From Duganella sp. Root1480D1 (lineage in GTDB: Bacteria > Pseudomonadota > Gammaproteobacteria > Burkholderiales > Burkholderiaceae_D), in contig NZ_LMFZ01000004.1 of the NCBI RefSeq assembly GCF_001427305.1, positions 96,714 to 160,713 on the forward strand: a DNA stretch of 64,000 nucleotides, written 5' to 3'. The position numbers were made by a program, and so were the translations under genes. Of this stretch, positions 18,118 to 26,848 are shown in pieces (within the stretch, counting starts at the first letter, position 1; the number at the start of each line of letters is the position of its first letter). The notes under the pieces are model-generated. The model was not told the DNA's origin and searched no databases. It was given only the letters and a program-made list of their open reading frames with translations.

Positions 18118-19460
18118 GTGCGGCGCCCGTCCCGCCATTCATTAACGACCCAGCGGAACTTTCCCGCCTCCGTATTCGGCAAATCGCCGCGCAGTACCAC
18201 CCTCACCTGCACCGTCGCATCGACCAGGTGGCGGATGTTGTGCAGCAGCTTGTCCTGGTCCTCCTGCGAGAACCTGGCATCGGGCACCAGCCGCAATTCC
18301 CACAAGCCTGGCCCGACCTGCGCCACTTGCGACTTGCGCACGTTCTCCACGCCCTTGAAGGCAAAGGTCAATACGGAAGGACTGACTTCCGAGCCGTCGC
18401 CGCCGGTGATGCGGTCTTCCAGCTTGCCGGTGACCGGCTCGATCATCGGGAACGGCCGGCCGCACAGGCAATGCCCATGCTTCCAGCGCGTGCGGTCGCT
18501 CAGCCGATAGCGCACCAGCGGCATCGCCAGGTTGTGCAAGGTCGTGCCCACCACATGGCCGTAGCCATCAGTCGGTTCGCCATGATCGTCGAGGATTTCG
18601 ACGTGCGAATAGTCCGGGTTCACATGCATCGATCCGTATTCGCACTGCGTGGCAAAGGCCACCCGCTCCGCCATGCCGTACATGTCCATGACTTTCCCGG
18701 CCAGGCGCTCGCGGATCAATTCCTGCTGGTGCGGGTACAAGGGTTCGGACGCCGTGAACAGGAATGGCACGCTCAATGTCATGCCGCGCCGCTCCAGTTG
18801 CTGCGCCAGCGTATAGGCAGTGGACGGGTAAGCCTGCATCATGGCCGGCGCGTATTCGCGCAGCTTGTCGATGATGGGGTCGATGCAATGGTCGGTCAGG
18901 TGGCGCGATGAGAGCAGCAGTTGCCGGTTGTAGCGGTTTTCGAACCAGAATGGCGGGCGCTGCTGCTCCAGCCCTGCCACCATATCGCCGCGCAGCGTGG
19001 CGCGCGGCATGCCGTCAACATAGCCGCCCCAGGTCCAGTGGCGCTTGATGAAGGCCTGTTCCATCTGCACCGATTGAAGGCTGCGGATGACCACCAGCGG
19101 GGTACCGGTTGTCCCGCTGGTCTTGCCCAGCGCCTGCCATGGGCGCTTGCTGCCATTGTTCGGATACAGCGCCAGCGGATGTTCGAGCAAGGTCGACTTG
19201 TCGACAATCGGGAACATTTCGCGCAAAACCTGGCGCGCTTCGACCGGCGAGAAATCGCGTGTGATGTGCGCGTAGTATGGCAGCTTGCCGATCGCCGCCT
19301 GCAGGCTGCGGTGCAACAGCCGGTCGCCCAACACCTTCAATGCGTAATCGTCCATCAGCTCGTGCCGCCGCAGGCGCTGCACCAGGCGCTGGCTCAGCGC
19401 ATTGTCGCGCACCAGCGCGCGGCCGCCGTACAGGAACTCTTTACGCAATTCGGCCAGCAT
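18114..19460 (-). CDS. CapK-like adenylate-forming enzyme (phenylacetate-CoA ligase family)
   Basis: A 448-residue protein of the phenylacetate-CoA ligase/CapK group. It has the nucleotide-binding GKTSGTTGTPLVV (about 112-124), the Y-G-M-A-E motif in MDMYGMAERVAF and the LVRYRLSDRT hinge region. CapK-like proteins are found in capsule and exopolysaccharide clusters; the natural substrate is unknown. They may activate a carboxylic acid that is then attached to a sugar. It carries two cysteines in CLCGRPFPMIEP, as in many family members. It sits within the run of glycosyltransferases with a 20-base overlap at its start and a 4-base overlap at its end, so it belongs to the polymer pathway. Confidence 0.85.
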   Translation of the reverse strand: MLAELRKEFLYGGRALVRDNALSQRLVQRLRRHELMDDYALKVLGDRLLHRSLQAAIGKLPYYAHITRDFSPVEARQVLREMFPIVDKSTLLEHPLALYPNNGSKRPWQALGKTSGTTGTPLVVIRSLQSVQMEQAFIKRHWTWGGYVDGMPRATLRGDMVAGLEQQRPPFWFENRYNRQLLLSSRHLTDHCIDPIIDKLREYAPAMMQAYPSTAYTLAQQLERRGMTLSVPFLFTASEPLYPHQQELIRERLAGKVMDMYGMAERVAFATQCEYGSMHVNPDYSHVEILDDHGEPTDGYGHVVGTTLHNLAMPLVRYRLSDRTRWKHGHCLCGRPFPMIEPVTGKLEDRITGGDGSEVSPSVLTFAFKGVENVRKSQVAQVGPGLWELRLVPDARFSQEDQDKLLHNIRHLVDATVQVRVVLRGDLPNTEAGKFRWVVNEWRDGRRT

Positions 19461-20694
19461 GATCGCCTCCTACCAGGTTCTGATAGCGTTGCGCCACCGC
19501 CTCGCCCAGCACACGGTAGCTACGCGCTGCTTCGATGTATGCCGGCCCAGCCGCGGCCCGCTCACGCGCCGCTTGCGGGTCGCGCAAAATGGCCAGCAAG
19601 CCTTCTGCCATTGCCTGCGGCGTGCTTGCCGCCAGCCAGCCCGCGCCGCTTGCGGCAAGTACCGCCTCCTGGTCCGGGATGTCGTTGCCAACGCATGGCA
19701 TGCCCAGTGCCAGGTACTCCAGCAGCTTGGTCGGCGAGCTGACGTCATACAATGCGCCGCGCGGCACATACGATATGGCGGCTTGGGCCCCAAGCAGGTA
19801 TTCCCAGGCTTGCGCTGGCGGCAGCCAGCCGGTAACCTGCACCGCATCTTCCAGTCCGCGTTCACGCCCAGCGGCGAGCAGCTGCGGCACATCGCCCTGC
19901 TGCGGCGAACTGCCGATCAGCAGCAGGCTGGCATCCGGCAGCTCGCGCCGCACCAGCACCAGTGCATCCAGCACGCGTTCCAGGCAGCGTGCCCGGTCCA
20001 GCGTGCCGAGATAGGCCACTACCGGCCGCCCTTCCCAGCCCTGCCAGGGCCGCGCCAGCGGCCGCGCTTCCGGCCTTGCCAGCGCTTCCATGTCGACGCC
20101 CATCGGCACCGCGCAGATGCGCCCCGCAGGCACGCCCTGCCGCACTACCAGGCTCGCCATCGCTTCGCTCTGCACGAACACGTGATCGACGCGCGGCAGC
20201 AACACCCGGTACAGCAGCCAGCGCTCAGCGAGTCCTTTAGCCAGCACCAGGCCCGCCCGCAAGCGGCGCAGGTGGCGCTGGCCCTGCAGCCGCGCCAACT
20301 CATCCCGGGCCCGCTCGATGCGTCCTTCGCTCATCAGGTAAGACAGCCAATACGTCATCGGCAATCCCTTCATGCGCGCCACCAGCAAAGCCAGCAAGCC
20401 AATGCTGACCATGTCGCGCACTTGCACGGCATCGTGGCTATGGCGGTTGGCGCCGAACAAGGCGCGCAGGCAGAGCCAGAGAAAAGACAGCTCCGCTTTC
20501 CAGCGCGCACCGGCGCTTGCCCGCCGTGAAGAAGCGAAGCCCTGGTTATCGGCTGGTGCCGCACTGCCTTTGCCGACCAGGTGGCATTGCACGCCATGGC
20601 GCGGCAGGTATTTTCCAAAAAGGGTCGCTACGTCGGCGCGAAAAGTCGGCAAGGGTTCCGGCACGAGCTGCAAAATGCGTACTGGGCGAGCCAT
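19441..20694 (-). CDS. Glycosyltransferase (GT-B, family 4-like)
   Basis: A 417-residue GT-B protein. The N-terminus reads ILQLVPEPLPTFRADVATLF, as in glycosyltransferases that begin with a Rossmann strand. The donor domain has VAYLGTLDRARCLERVLDAL, LLIGSSPQQGD and SPTKLLEYLALGMPCVGND, with the usual acidic pair. Its central basic helix (about 125-160) may bind the membrane. It ends 20 bases inside the CapK-like gene and begins 3 bases after the preceding glycosyltransferase gene stops. Sugar specificity is unknown. Confidence 0.88.
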   Translation of the reverse strand: MARPVRILQLVPEPLPTFRADVATLFGKYLPRHGVQCHLVGKGSAAPADNQGFASSRRASAGARWKAELSFLWLCLRALFGANRHSHDAVQVRDMVSIGLLALLVARMKGLPMTYWLSYLMSEGRIERARDELARLQGQRHLRRLRAGLVLAKGLAERWLLYRVLLPRVDHVFVQSEAMASLVVRQGVPAGRICAVPMGVDMEALARPEARPLARPWQGWEGRPVVAYLGTLDRARCLERVLDALVLVRRELPDASLLLIGSSPQQGDVPQLLAAGRERGLEDAVQVTGWLPPAQAWEYLLGAQAAISYVPRGALYDVSSPTKLLEYLALGMPCVGNDIPDQEAVLAASGAGWLAASTPQAMAEGLLAILRDPQAARERAAAGPAYIEAARSYRVLGEAVAQRYQNLVGGDHAGRIA

Positions 20695-20697
20695 GCT

Positions 20698-21672
20698 TCA
20701 TCCTAGCAAGAACTGCTCGATTTCAGCGCCCGGTTCACCTCGCCCTTCCAGCCTTCCCGCAGCGAGCCGCACACGCTGTGCAAGTTCCTCGCGGCGCGCC
20801 GGTTGTTCGAGCGCACGCGCCAGTGCCTGGCGCATCGCCTGCACATCATCGTGCGGCACAAAGCCCGGATAATCCTGCCCAAGATAGGCTTCGATCGCCT
20901 CATGGCGGGTCGCCACCAAGGGCTTTCCATGGCGCAGGACACGCAGCAGGACACTCTGCCCGCACGCCTCGCCAAGACCGCGCAGGGGCATCGCCACCAC
21001 GCTGCTGCGGGCCAGCAGGCCTTCGAATTCCGCCTCCGGCAAATCGCGCAGGATGCGCGTGCTGCCGCGCCCCGGCTGGCGAATCTGGTTGCGCTGCGAA
21101 GCGACGATCACCAGCGGCGCCGGCAGCGGTTCGGCGGCATCCAGCAGCAGGTCGTAATCGCGATTGGAGAAGCCGCCGGCAAAAATACTGCCGTCATCGT
21201 CCTGTTGTGACGCACGGCCGTCGAGCTCCTGGCGCCACAGATGGCAATGCACGTCCTGCTGCGCCATGCCGACGTTCTGCACCAGGTTGCGCGCCTCGCC
21301 CGGCGAGAAGGCAATAAAGCCGAGCCCCGGCACGCGCAAGGCGCGCAGCAGGCGGTCGGCAACACGGCGTGCACGCTGTCCATGCACGAAACACCCCATC
21401 ACCAGCAAGCGCTGCGGCCGCGGCAACAGGCGGGCTTTGACCAGCGCCAGCAACGGCAAGGCCTGCCAGCCAACAACCAGCACGCGGTCTTCACGCGTCC
21501 ACAAGCCGAAACAGCGCAGCAGCTTGGGCGACAACATGGCCAGCACGATGGCAGCCTTGCCGCGCATGCCCTGCGCGTCCGGACCGATCACCGTCACGCG
21601 TGCGCCGCGCTCGCGCAAGTATTCAGTGATGTCGCGGTAACCGCCCGCTTGCGACAGCAGCACATGGATCAT
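20698..21672 (-). CDS. Glycosyltransferase-like protein, short
   Basis: A 324-residue protein with a GT-B donor-like half: FAGGFSNRDYDLLLDAAEPL, LVIVASQRNQIR and EGLLARSSVVAMPLRGLGEACGQSV, followed by LRHGKPLVATRHEAIEAYL. The N-terminal half is shorter than usual and begins MIHVLLSQAGGYRDITEYL. I chose the ATG at 21672 because it overlaps the previous stop as ATGA and is preceded by GGAGGGG. A longer reading frame of 100 extra codons upstream has low-complexity Arg/Gly sequence that is a shadow of the neighbouring gene. It most likely transfers one residue of the repeat unit. Confidence 0.8.
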   Translation of the reverse strand: MIHVLLSQAGGYRDITEYLRERGARVTVIGPDAQGMRGKAAIVLAMLSPKLLRCFGLWTREDRVLVVGWQALPLLALVKARLLPRPQRLLVMGCFVHGQRARRVADRLLRALRVPGLGFIAFSPGEARNLVQNVGMAQQDVHCHLWRQELDGRASQQDDDGSIFAGGFSNRDYDLLLDAAEPLPAPLVIVASQRNQIRQPGRGSTRILRDLPEAEFEGLLARSSVVAMPLRGLGEACGQSVLLRVLRHGKPLVATRHEAIEAYLGQDYPGFVPHDDVQAMRQALARALEQPARREELAQRVRLAAGRLEGRGEPGAEIEQFLLG

Positions 21673-22790
21673 GGCCGCCGCCCCTCCGCCACGACTTCGC
21701 GCAGGATCTGCATATACTGCCGGCTCACCACATCTGCCGTATGTTCGGATGCGTAGCGCAAGGCTCCGCCGTCCTGCAGCGTGCCGTAATACTCCGCATC
21801 GTCGTACAGGCGATTGATGGTCGCCAGCATGGCCGGCACGTCTTGCGGCATCATGCCAGTCCAGCCTGGGACGATGCTGAAGGTCGACTGCGGGCACAGG
21901 ACCGGCGTGCGCGTCGACCACGAATCGCACAAAAAGCCCCAGCCGGAATTGCTTTCCGTGTAGGCGAACCATGCCGACGACAGGCGCTGCAGCGCTTCGA
22001 TGCGGGTCACGCCCTCCACATGTTCAACGCGATCGCCCAGCTTTTCCCGCAATTGCTTCACGATGTGCGCATACGGGCCACGGCCGATCACCACGAAGCG
22101 CTCCACCGGCGTATGTTCCAGGATCGCCGGCACCGTTTCCAGCCAGCGTTCGCAATTCTTGTGGCGGATCAGCGAACCGACATAAATCATTTCGCCCTGT
22201 TGCCGTTCGCGCGCCGGCCGCCAGTCCGCTGGCCGCTGCGCACAATGCGCAGCGTAATAGGCGCGCCGACCGCGCAAGCCGAGCGTCGCCAGCTGCGGCA
22301 AGTCCGCCGGATCATTGCTCATGAGCGCATCGACCTGCCCGCACACCTGCCACCAGCGCATGCGCCCCGCCACGCGCCCCAAGGCTGGCACGCCGCCGTA
22401 GTAGCGCCGCCGCAGCAATTGCACTGGATCGGCCGATTCCACCCGCAACAGCACCGGCACCGGATACAGTGGCCGCAACAATTCCAGCAACGGCAAGGTA
22501 TGGAATGAATTCACCAGCAGCACGTCGGGCTGGAATGCGTCGGCGATTTCACGCACTTGCGGCAGGTAGCGTAGCGCTTCGTGCGACAGCGCACGCAGGC
22601 TGGGAAAGATGCGGTGGATTGGCACGCCCTGGAAATTCTCATACGCCGCACCGGGCTCGGAACTTTTAAGCGCCGACACGCGCGACGTCACCACTTCCAC
22701 CGCCACGCCTTTGGCAACCAGCGGCGGCAGCACATACGCCACCTCGTCGAAGGTGGGATTCAATCCGGGGTAGATGGCAAGCACTTTCAT
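21669..22790 (-). CDS. Family 4-like glycosyltransferase
   Basis: A 373-residue GT-B enzyme. The N-terminal domain has IYPGLNPTFDEVAYVLPPLV and LLVNSFHTLPLLELL. The C-terminal donor domain has MIYVGSLIRHKNCERWLET, FVVIGRGPYAHIVKQL and the acidic region AYTESNSGWGFLCDSWS, where other GT4 members have E-x7-E. The normal PxxEAmaxGxPV form is replaced by CDSWSTRTPVLCPQST, so it is a divergent member. It overlaps the flippase gene before it and the glycosyltransferase gene after it by 4 bases each. It probably adds an inner sugar, but this is not proven. Confidence 0.85.
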   Translation of the reverse strand: MKVLAIYPGLNPTFDEVAYVLPPLVAKGVAVEVVTSRVSALKSSEPGAAYENFQGVPIHRIFPSLRALSHEALRYLPQVREIADAFQPDVLLVNSFHTLPLLELLRPLYPVPVLLRVESADPVQLLRRRYYGGVPALGRVAGRMRWWQVCGQVDALMSNDPADLPQLATLGLRGRRAYYAAHCAQRPADWRPARERQQGEMIYVGSLIRHKNCERWLETVPAILEHTPVERFVVIGRGPYAHIVKQLREKLGDRVEHVEGVTRIEALQRLSSAWFAYTESNSGWGFLCDSWSTRTPVLCPQSTFSIVPGWTGMMPQDVPAMLATINRLYDDAEYYGTLQDGGALRYASEHTADVVSRQYMQILREVVAEGRRP

Positions 22791-24295
22791 AAGGCCTCGC
22801 GCAGAAGTTGGCGTCCCAGCACTCGGTTGATGAGCTGTCGATCTTTCTCATCAATTGCACCGGACAATAACAGCGCTACAGCAAATACGGCGCACAGCAG
22901 CAGGCTTCCCGCTGCTGCTGCAAGCATGCCCTGCCCCGGCAACAGCCAGGCCACGGCAGCCGCCGCGCCAATTGCCAACAACGCGCGCGCCCACCAGTGC
23001 ATGCCCAGCGGCCATGCAAAGCCGCGGCGCCGCATGCCTGCCACCACCAGCCCGTTCACGATCAGCTCATTGCCCAGCAAGGCGGCCGGCACCAGCCACA
23101 ATCCCAGGCTTGCGGAACCGAGCCAGGCCAGCACGGGCAGCACCAGCAAGGAGCACAACGAAGCCAGTGCCCACATGCCCATCAAGCCGACCGCATTGCA
23201 CACCACGTTGAGGATCAGGCGATGCAGGCGCAGCGCCAGCCAGCCGCACAGCACGGCAAACAGCAAGCGGTATTCGCCGAAGCGCCCGCCGCTGGCCAGT
23301 TGCAGCACCAGGTCGCCATACACTGCGGCCACCGCCAGCACCGGCAGCAAACTCAATGCACTGACCTTGAACACGAAGTGCGCCCAGCGCTGCAATTCTC
23401 CATAGTCGCGATTGCCGGCGTAGGCGCCGATCATGCGCGAGCGCACTACCGAGAAAATTACCATGCCAGGCATGTAGTTGCGGATGATATCCGTCAATCG
23501 CAAGACGAATCCCAGCCCCGCCATGGCTTCCGGCGCCTGGCTGCGCGCGAGCAGCAGGATCAGGCAGGACGGCGAATACAGGTATTCGACAATGCCGCTG
23601 GCATAGTTATGCAGTGCAACCGTCAGCATTTGCGCGCGGCGTGGCGGCTGCCATCCTTCCTGCGCCTGCGCCGGCAGGTTGCGCACGGCATGGGCGAAGA
23701 AGGCGGCCGCCAGCAGCAGTGCCCCGACGCTTGCGCCCAGTTCCGCGAACAGCAACTGGCGCGCCGTTCCGCTGCCCATTGCCAGCAAGGCACAGGCGAT
23801 GACGGCGCCGCGCAATACAGTGACGATTTGCATGCGCGATTGCAAGGCCAATGCCTCCAGCGTGTTGTCACGCAGGATGCGCATCACGCCCTCCACCACC
23901 AGCAGGATGGCCACCACGCCCGCCAGTTGCGGCGGGAAGCTGGCGGGCAGCAGGCCCAGGCTGCGCGCCAACAACAATCCGCCTGCGACGATAAGCAGCA
24001 GCAGCATGCGGCAGCCAGCGACAGCGACGACCAGACGCGCCAGCGCCTGGCGGCTGCCACGCAGGCGATATTCAGGAAGGAAGCGCAACAGGACCCAGTC
24101 GAGGCCTAAGCTCGATAGTCCAAGGACGAGCTCCACCAGCGCCATGGCGACCACGTAGTGGCCGAATTCGGCAGCCGGCAGAACGCGTGCCGACAGCCCG
24201 AGCACGCTGGCTGTCAGCACGGCGGTAGGCACCTTGCCTACCAGGAATGCGGCGATATTGCGCCGCGTTTGGGGTCCCGAGTATGGCGCTGTCAT
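22787..24295 (-). CDS. Wzx-like polysaccharide flippase
   Basis: A 502-residue integral membrane protein with about 12-14 predicted helices, the size and form of the Wzx/MATE-type oligosaccharide flippases. Hydrophobic segments begin near residues 13, 45, 88, 120, 170 and 290 and continue to the C-terminus. Near the N-terminus it has the family's typical RNIAAFLVGKVPTAVLTASV and LPAAEFGHYVVAMALVELV. It should move the undecaprenyl-diphosphate-linked repeat from the cytoplasmic to the periplasmic leaflet, where the Wzy-like protein polymerises it. It ends 4 bases inside the next gene. Confidence 0.88.
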   Translation of the reverse strand: MTAPYSGPQTRRNIAAFLVGKVPTAVLTASVLGLSARVLPAAEFGHYVVAMALVELVLGLSSLGLDWVLLRFLPEYRLRGSRQALARLVVAVAGCRMLLLLIVAGGLLLARSLGLLPASFPPQLAGVVAILLVVEGVMRILRDNTLEALALQSRMQIVTVLRGAVIACALLAMGSGTARQLLFAELGASVGALLLAAAFFAHAVRNLPAQAQEGWQPPRRAQMLTVALHNYASGIVEYLYSPSCLILLLARSQAPEAMAGLGFVLRLTDIIRNYMPGMVIFSVVRSRMIGAYAGNRDYGELQRWAHFVFKVSALSLLPVLAVAAVYGDLVLQLASGGRFGEYRLLFAVLCGWLALRLHRLILNVVCNAVGLMGMWALASLCSLLVLPVLAWLGSASLGLWLVPAALLGNELIVNGLVVAGMRRRGFAWPLGMHWWARALLAIGAAAAVAWLLPGQGMLAAAAGSLLLCAVFAVALLLSGAIDEKDRQLINRVLGRQLLREAL

Positions 24296-24320
24296 AGCAT
24301 GGCTCAGTCCCCCTGGCGGC

Positions 24321-26696
24321 TCAAGGCAGCGGCAGCGTGATGGTTTGGCTGCCCACCGTCAGCACGCGGCTGGTGGTACCGGTGGTCAGCTTCACCGCCG
24401 GCTTCTTGCAGCCCACATCCAGCAGCACCACGAATTCGCCCTTGAGTGCGGCGGGACGCGTAAATGCTGCATGGTCCTCAATGCCGGTGCGTGGCGCCGG
24501 CCCATCGCGCTTGACCAGCGTGGCTCCCGGCGTGATCGAGCTCACGCACAACGAACGGTCGCCATTGACGATGGTTGCCGTGCCATCCGCGTTGGCCGTG
24601 ATGGCCACCGCCGCATGGAAATTCCATTCCCACGCATGGGCGACCGGCGCGGTCAGCGTATCCATTACCACGGCCGCATCCTGGCTGCGGAAGTACCACA
24701 CCTTGCGCCGGTTCAGCGACAGCGCACCTTCAAACGCAGGCGTGGCATCGCCTTCGACGTAATCCATGGCAGACGTGGTCGAGAAGCCGGTGATCTTGCC
24801 ATTGCGGCCCAAGTTCACCGTATTGCCTTCGATCCGCTGGCCGATGCCATTGTCGTAAGTCACCGCGTTGTGCGACTTGGTCGCACGGTACCAGCTGCTC
24901 CACAGCGGCGAGCCGTACCAGTCGTAATAACCGGCCTCGATCAGCAGCCGCTTGCCGCCGCTGTTCAGCACGATCGAGTTCTGGTCGCCGTGGCTGTGGT
25001 TGTACGAGCCGTAAGGGCTGGACTTGAAGTACAGCGAGGTGCGCTTGGTGTCCGCCATCGAACTGTGCATGGCTGCCCAGCCCACGCTCGGATAAAACGC
25101 GCCGTTTGGCGGCGGCGCGGCGGTCGCGACGGTATTGACTGGCAGCGGCGACGGCGCCTGCAGCAGGGTCAGCGGATCTTCCACCCCGGTCATGCTGTTG
25201 AAGTACCACTTTGCCGCCGGCGTGTTGAAGCGCGAGGCAAAGGCTTTCAGCAGATAGGTGTTGGGCACGTCCTCGTGGCCATCGCCGAACACATGGTTCG
25301 GCGTGCCGGGCGGAACGAAGTGCGCCATGAAGCGCAGGAAGCCATCCGACCATGGCTTGCGGTAAATCGACACGCCCAGCGCCTGGCTCAGCGGATCCCA
25401 GATCTGCACCGAGAAGTCCGCAGCCGCCTGGCCATACGCGGTACCGTTGGCATAGCCGCCTTCCGGGCCGCTCCAGGTGTAGACCTGGTGCACATAGGTG
25501 CGCACGGCAAAGTCGAACCAGGTCTGGGCCGCCGGCACGTCGCCCAGGTTGAGTGCCGCAATCAAGGCCAGGAAGCCCAGCGTGTTGCCACCGTGGGCAT
25601 CATAGGGATATTGGTCCATGCGGCCATTGCTGCCCGCCAGGTCGTTATAGATATCCGTCGTGCGGCGTGCAATATTAGCTTGCCAGGTTGCCTTGCGGGT
25701 GGAATCGAGGTTATTCCACAGCATGTCCAGCGACTTCGACAACGACAGGGCAATGGTGCGGGTCGCCTGGTCCTGGTTGGCATAGCTGGTTGGTCCTGTC
25801 GGGCTCAATGCAGCCAGTTCATCGCCGCGCTTGATCGCCTCGTTGAGGTAGGCGGTAGCGATGGCCTCCCCTTGCTTCAGGCGGTACAGCAGGGCCGCGG
25901 CTTCCACCTGGTGCGCGGTGCGGTTGATGCGGTTGCGGATGTCCGAATTCTGGTTGCTCAGCGCCGTGGTCATGGTGCCGCTGCTCACCAGCGGCCAATC
26001 GGTATCCTTGACCGGCGCCATGGTCAGGCGCGACTGCACGGTTTCGATCAGGCGCCGCACCTGGTCGCCGCGCTCGGTGACCATGGCCGAGGACCATTTC
26101 AGGTATGGCAGGAATGTCGGCGGCAGCATGCGCGAGCGCCCATGGCGCAACACATTGTCGCGCAGGGTTGCATTGTCATACACCTCGAACTTGATGGCGC
26201 TGCTGTCGATGGTGAAGCTGCGCACCGTCGACCAGTCCTTGGCCACGGGTTCGGCCAGCGGCACCACAGCCGCTTCGGCCGCCGCTTCAATCTGGGCCAG
26301 GTTGGAACCGGCCGCCTTGGCCTTGGCGCGCGCGGCCGCATCGGCATCGTTCATCGCCTGCGTGCGCGTGAATGGCGCAACTTTCCAGGTATAAATGCCG
26401 GCGGTGGGAAACGCGTGCGTCGGCAGCAGCCAGTTGCGCGGAACCACCGACTTGATCGGCGCAGCGGTGCCCGGCGGCTGGATGATCACCAGGTACCAGG
26501 TAGACGAAGTAGCAATCGGATAACGCGACCAGGAAAAGCCGGGCGGATTTTGTGGTTGCAACTGCATTTTGTCCGGCGCCGGGCGCACCGCCTCGATGTT
26601 GGCGGAGATCGCCCAGTCGGCGCGGCTTGCGGTAGCAAAGGTGGCCAGGGCTGTGAAGACTGCATAGGGCAATAGGGAATATTTAACGAATTTCAT
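24321..26696 (-). CDS. Secreted heparinase II/III-like polysaccharide-processing protein
   Basis: A 791-residue protein with a Sec signal peptide (about 1-26, ending ASRA) and an N-terminal beta domain with NPPGFSWSRYP, as in DUF4962-type heparinase-like proteins. The alpha/alpha toroid (about 190-560) has YDAHGGNTLGFLALIAALN and GGYANGTAYGQAAAD. The C-terminal beta-sandwich has SYNHSHGDQNSIVLNSGGKR and YYDWYGSPLWSSWYRATKSHN. His and Tyr residues there agree with lyase active-site positions. It likely acts on the exopolysaccharide in the periplasm or at the cell surface. GGAGAG precedes the ATG at 26696 by about 8 bases. A 25-base gap separates its stop from the flippase start. Confidence 0.85.
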   Translation of the reverse strand: MKFVKYSLLPYAVFTALATFATASRADWAISANIEAVRPAPDKMQLQPQNPPGFSWSRYPIATSSTWYLVIIQPPGTAAPIKSVVPRNWLLPTHAFPTAGIYTWKVAPFTRTQAMNDADAAARAKAKAAGSNLAQIEAAAEAAVVPLAEPVAKDWSTVRSFTIDSSAIKFEVYDNATLRDNVLRHGRSRMLPPTFLPYLKWSSAMVTERGDQVRRLIETVQSRLTMAPVKDTDWPLVSSGTMTTALSNQNSDIRNRINRTAHQVEAAALLYRLKQGEAIATAYLNEAIKRGDELAALSPTGPTSYANQDQATRTIALSLSKSLDMLWNNLDSTRKATWQANIARRTTDIYNDLAGSNGRMDQYPYDAHGGNTLGFLALIAALNLGDVPAAQTWFDFAVRTYVHQVYTWSGPEGGYANGTAYGQAAADFSVQIWDPLSQALGVSIYRKPWSDGFLRFMAHFVPPGTPNHVFGDGHEDVPNTYLLKAFASRFNTPAAKWYFNSMTGVEDPLTLLQAPSPLPVNTVATAAPPPNGAFYPSVGWAAMHSSMADTKRTSLYFKSSPYGSYNHSHGDQNSIVLNSGGKRLLIEAGYYDWYGSPLWSSWYRATKSHNAVTYDNGIGQRIEGNTVNLGRNGKITGFSTTSAMDYVEGDATPAFEGALSLNRRKVWYFRSQDAAVVMDTLTAPVAHAWEWNFHAAVAITANADGTATIVNGDRSLCVSSITPGATLVKRDGPAPRTGIEDHAAFTRPAALKGEFVVLLDVGCKKPAVKLTTGTTSRVLTVGSQTITLPLP

Positions 26697-26795
26697 GTGA
26701 TACTCTCCAGACAATTTCGTTTGCGAATCAATAAGTTAACAGCATTTTGATCCGGCACAACAAGGAAAGTCTACATCACGCATTTCACAAATTCG

Positions 26796-26836
26796 TTTCT
26801 GTGCGACAAAAGTTTTGTAACAATGTCGCACAGAAA
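26796..26836. promoter_or_regulatory. Perfect 13-bp inverted repeat in the middle of the eps cluster
   Basis: TTTCTGTGCGACA (26796-26808) and TGTCGCACAGAAA (26824-26836) are exact inverted copies with a 15-base AT-rich spacer, and a smaller repeat ACAAAA/TTTTGT lies within. It sits 12 bases past the polymerase stop and 100 bases before the secreted heparinase-like gene, in the only sizeable gap (152 bases) of the cluster. No T run follows on the minus strand, so a simple terminator is unlikely. Either an operator or an mRNA processing or stabilising hairpin would fit. Confidence 0.5.
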
Positions 26837-26848
26837 TGACACAATCCC

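Noticed and set aside
21673..21972. A 100-residue N-terminal extension of the glycosyltransferase at 20,698
   Set aside because: It would overlap the previous gene completely, is low-complexity, and the ATG at 21,672 has the ATGA overlap and a ribosome site.
24234..26675. An 813-codon plus-strand open frame opposite the secreted heparinase-like gene
   Set aside because: Arg/His/Gly-rich antisense sequence with no motif. The minus-strand frame has a signal peptide and a family pattern.
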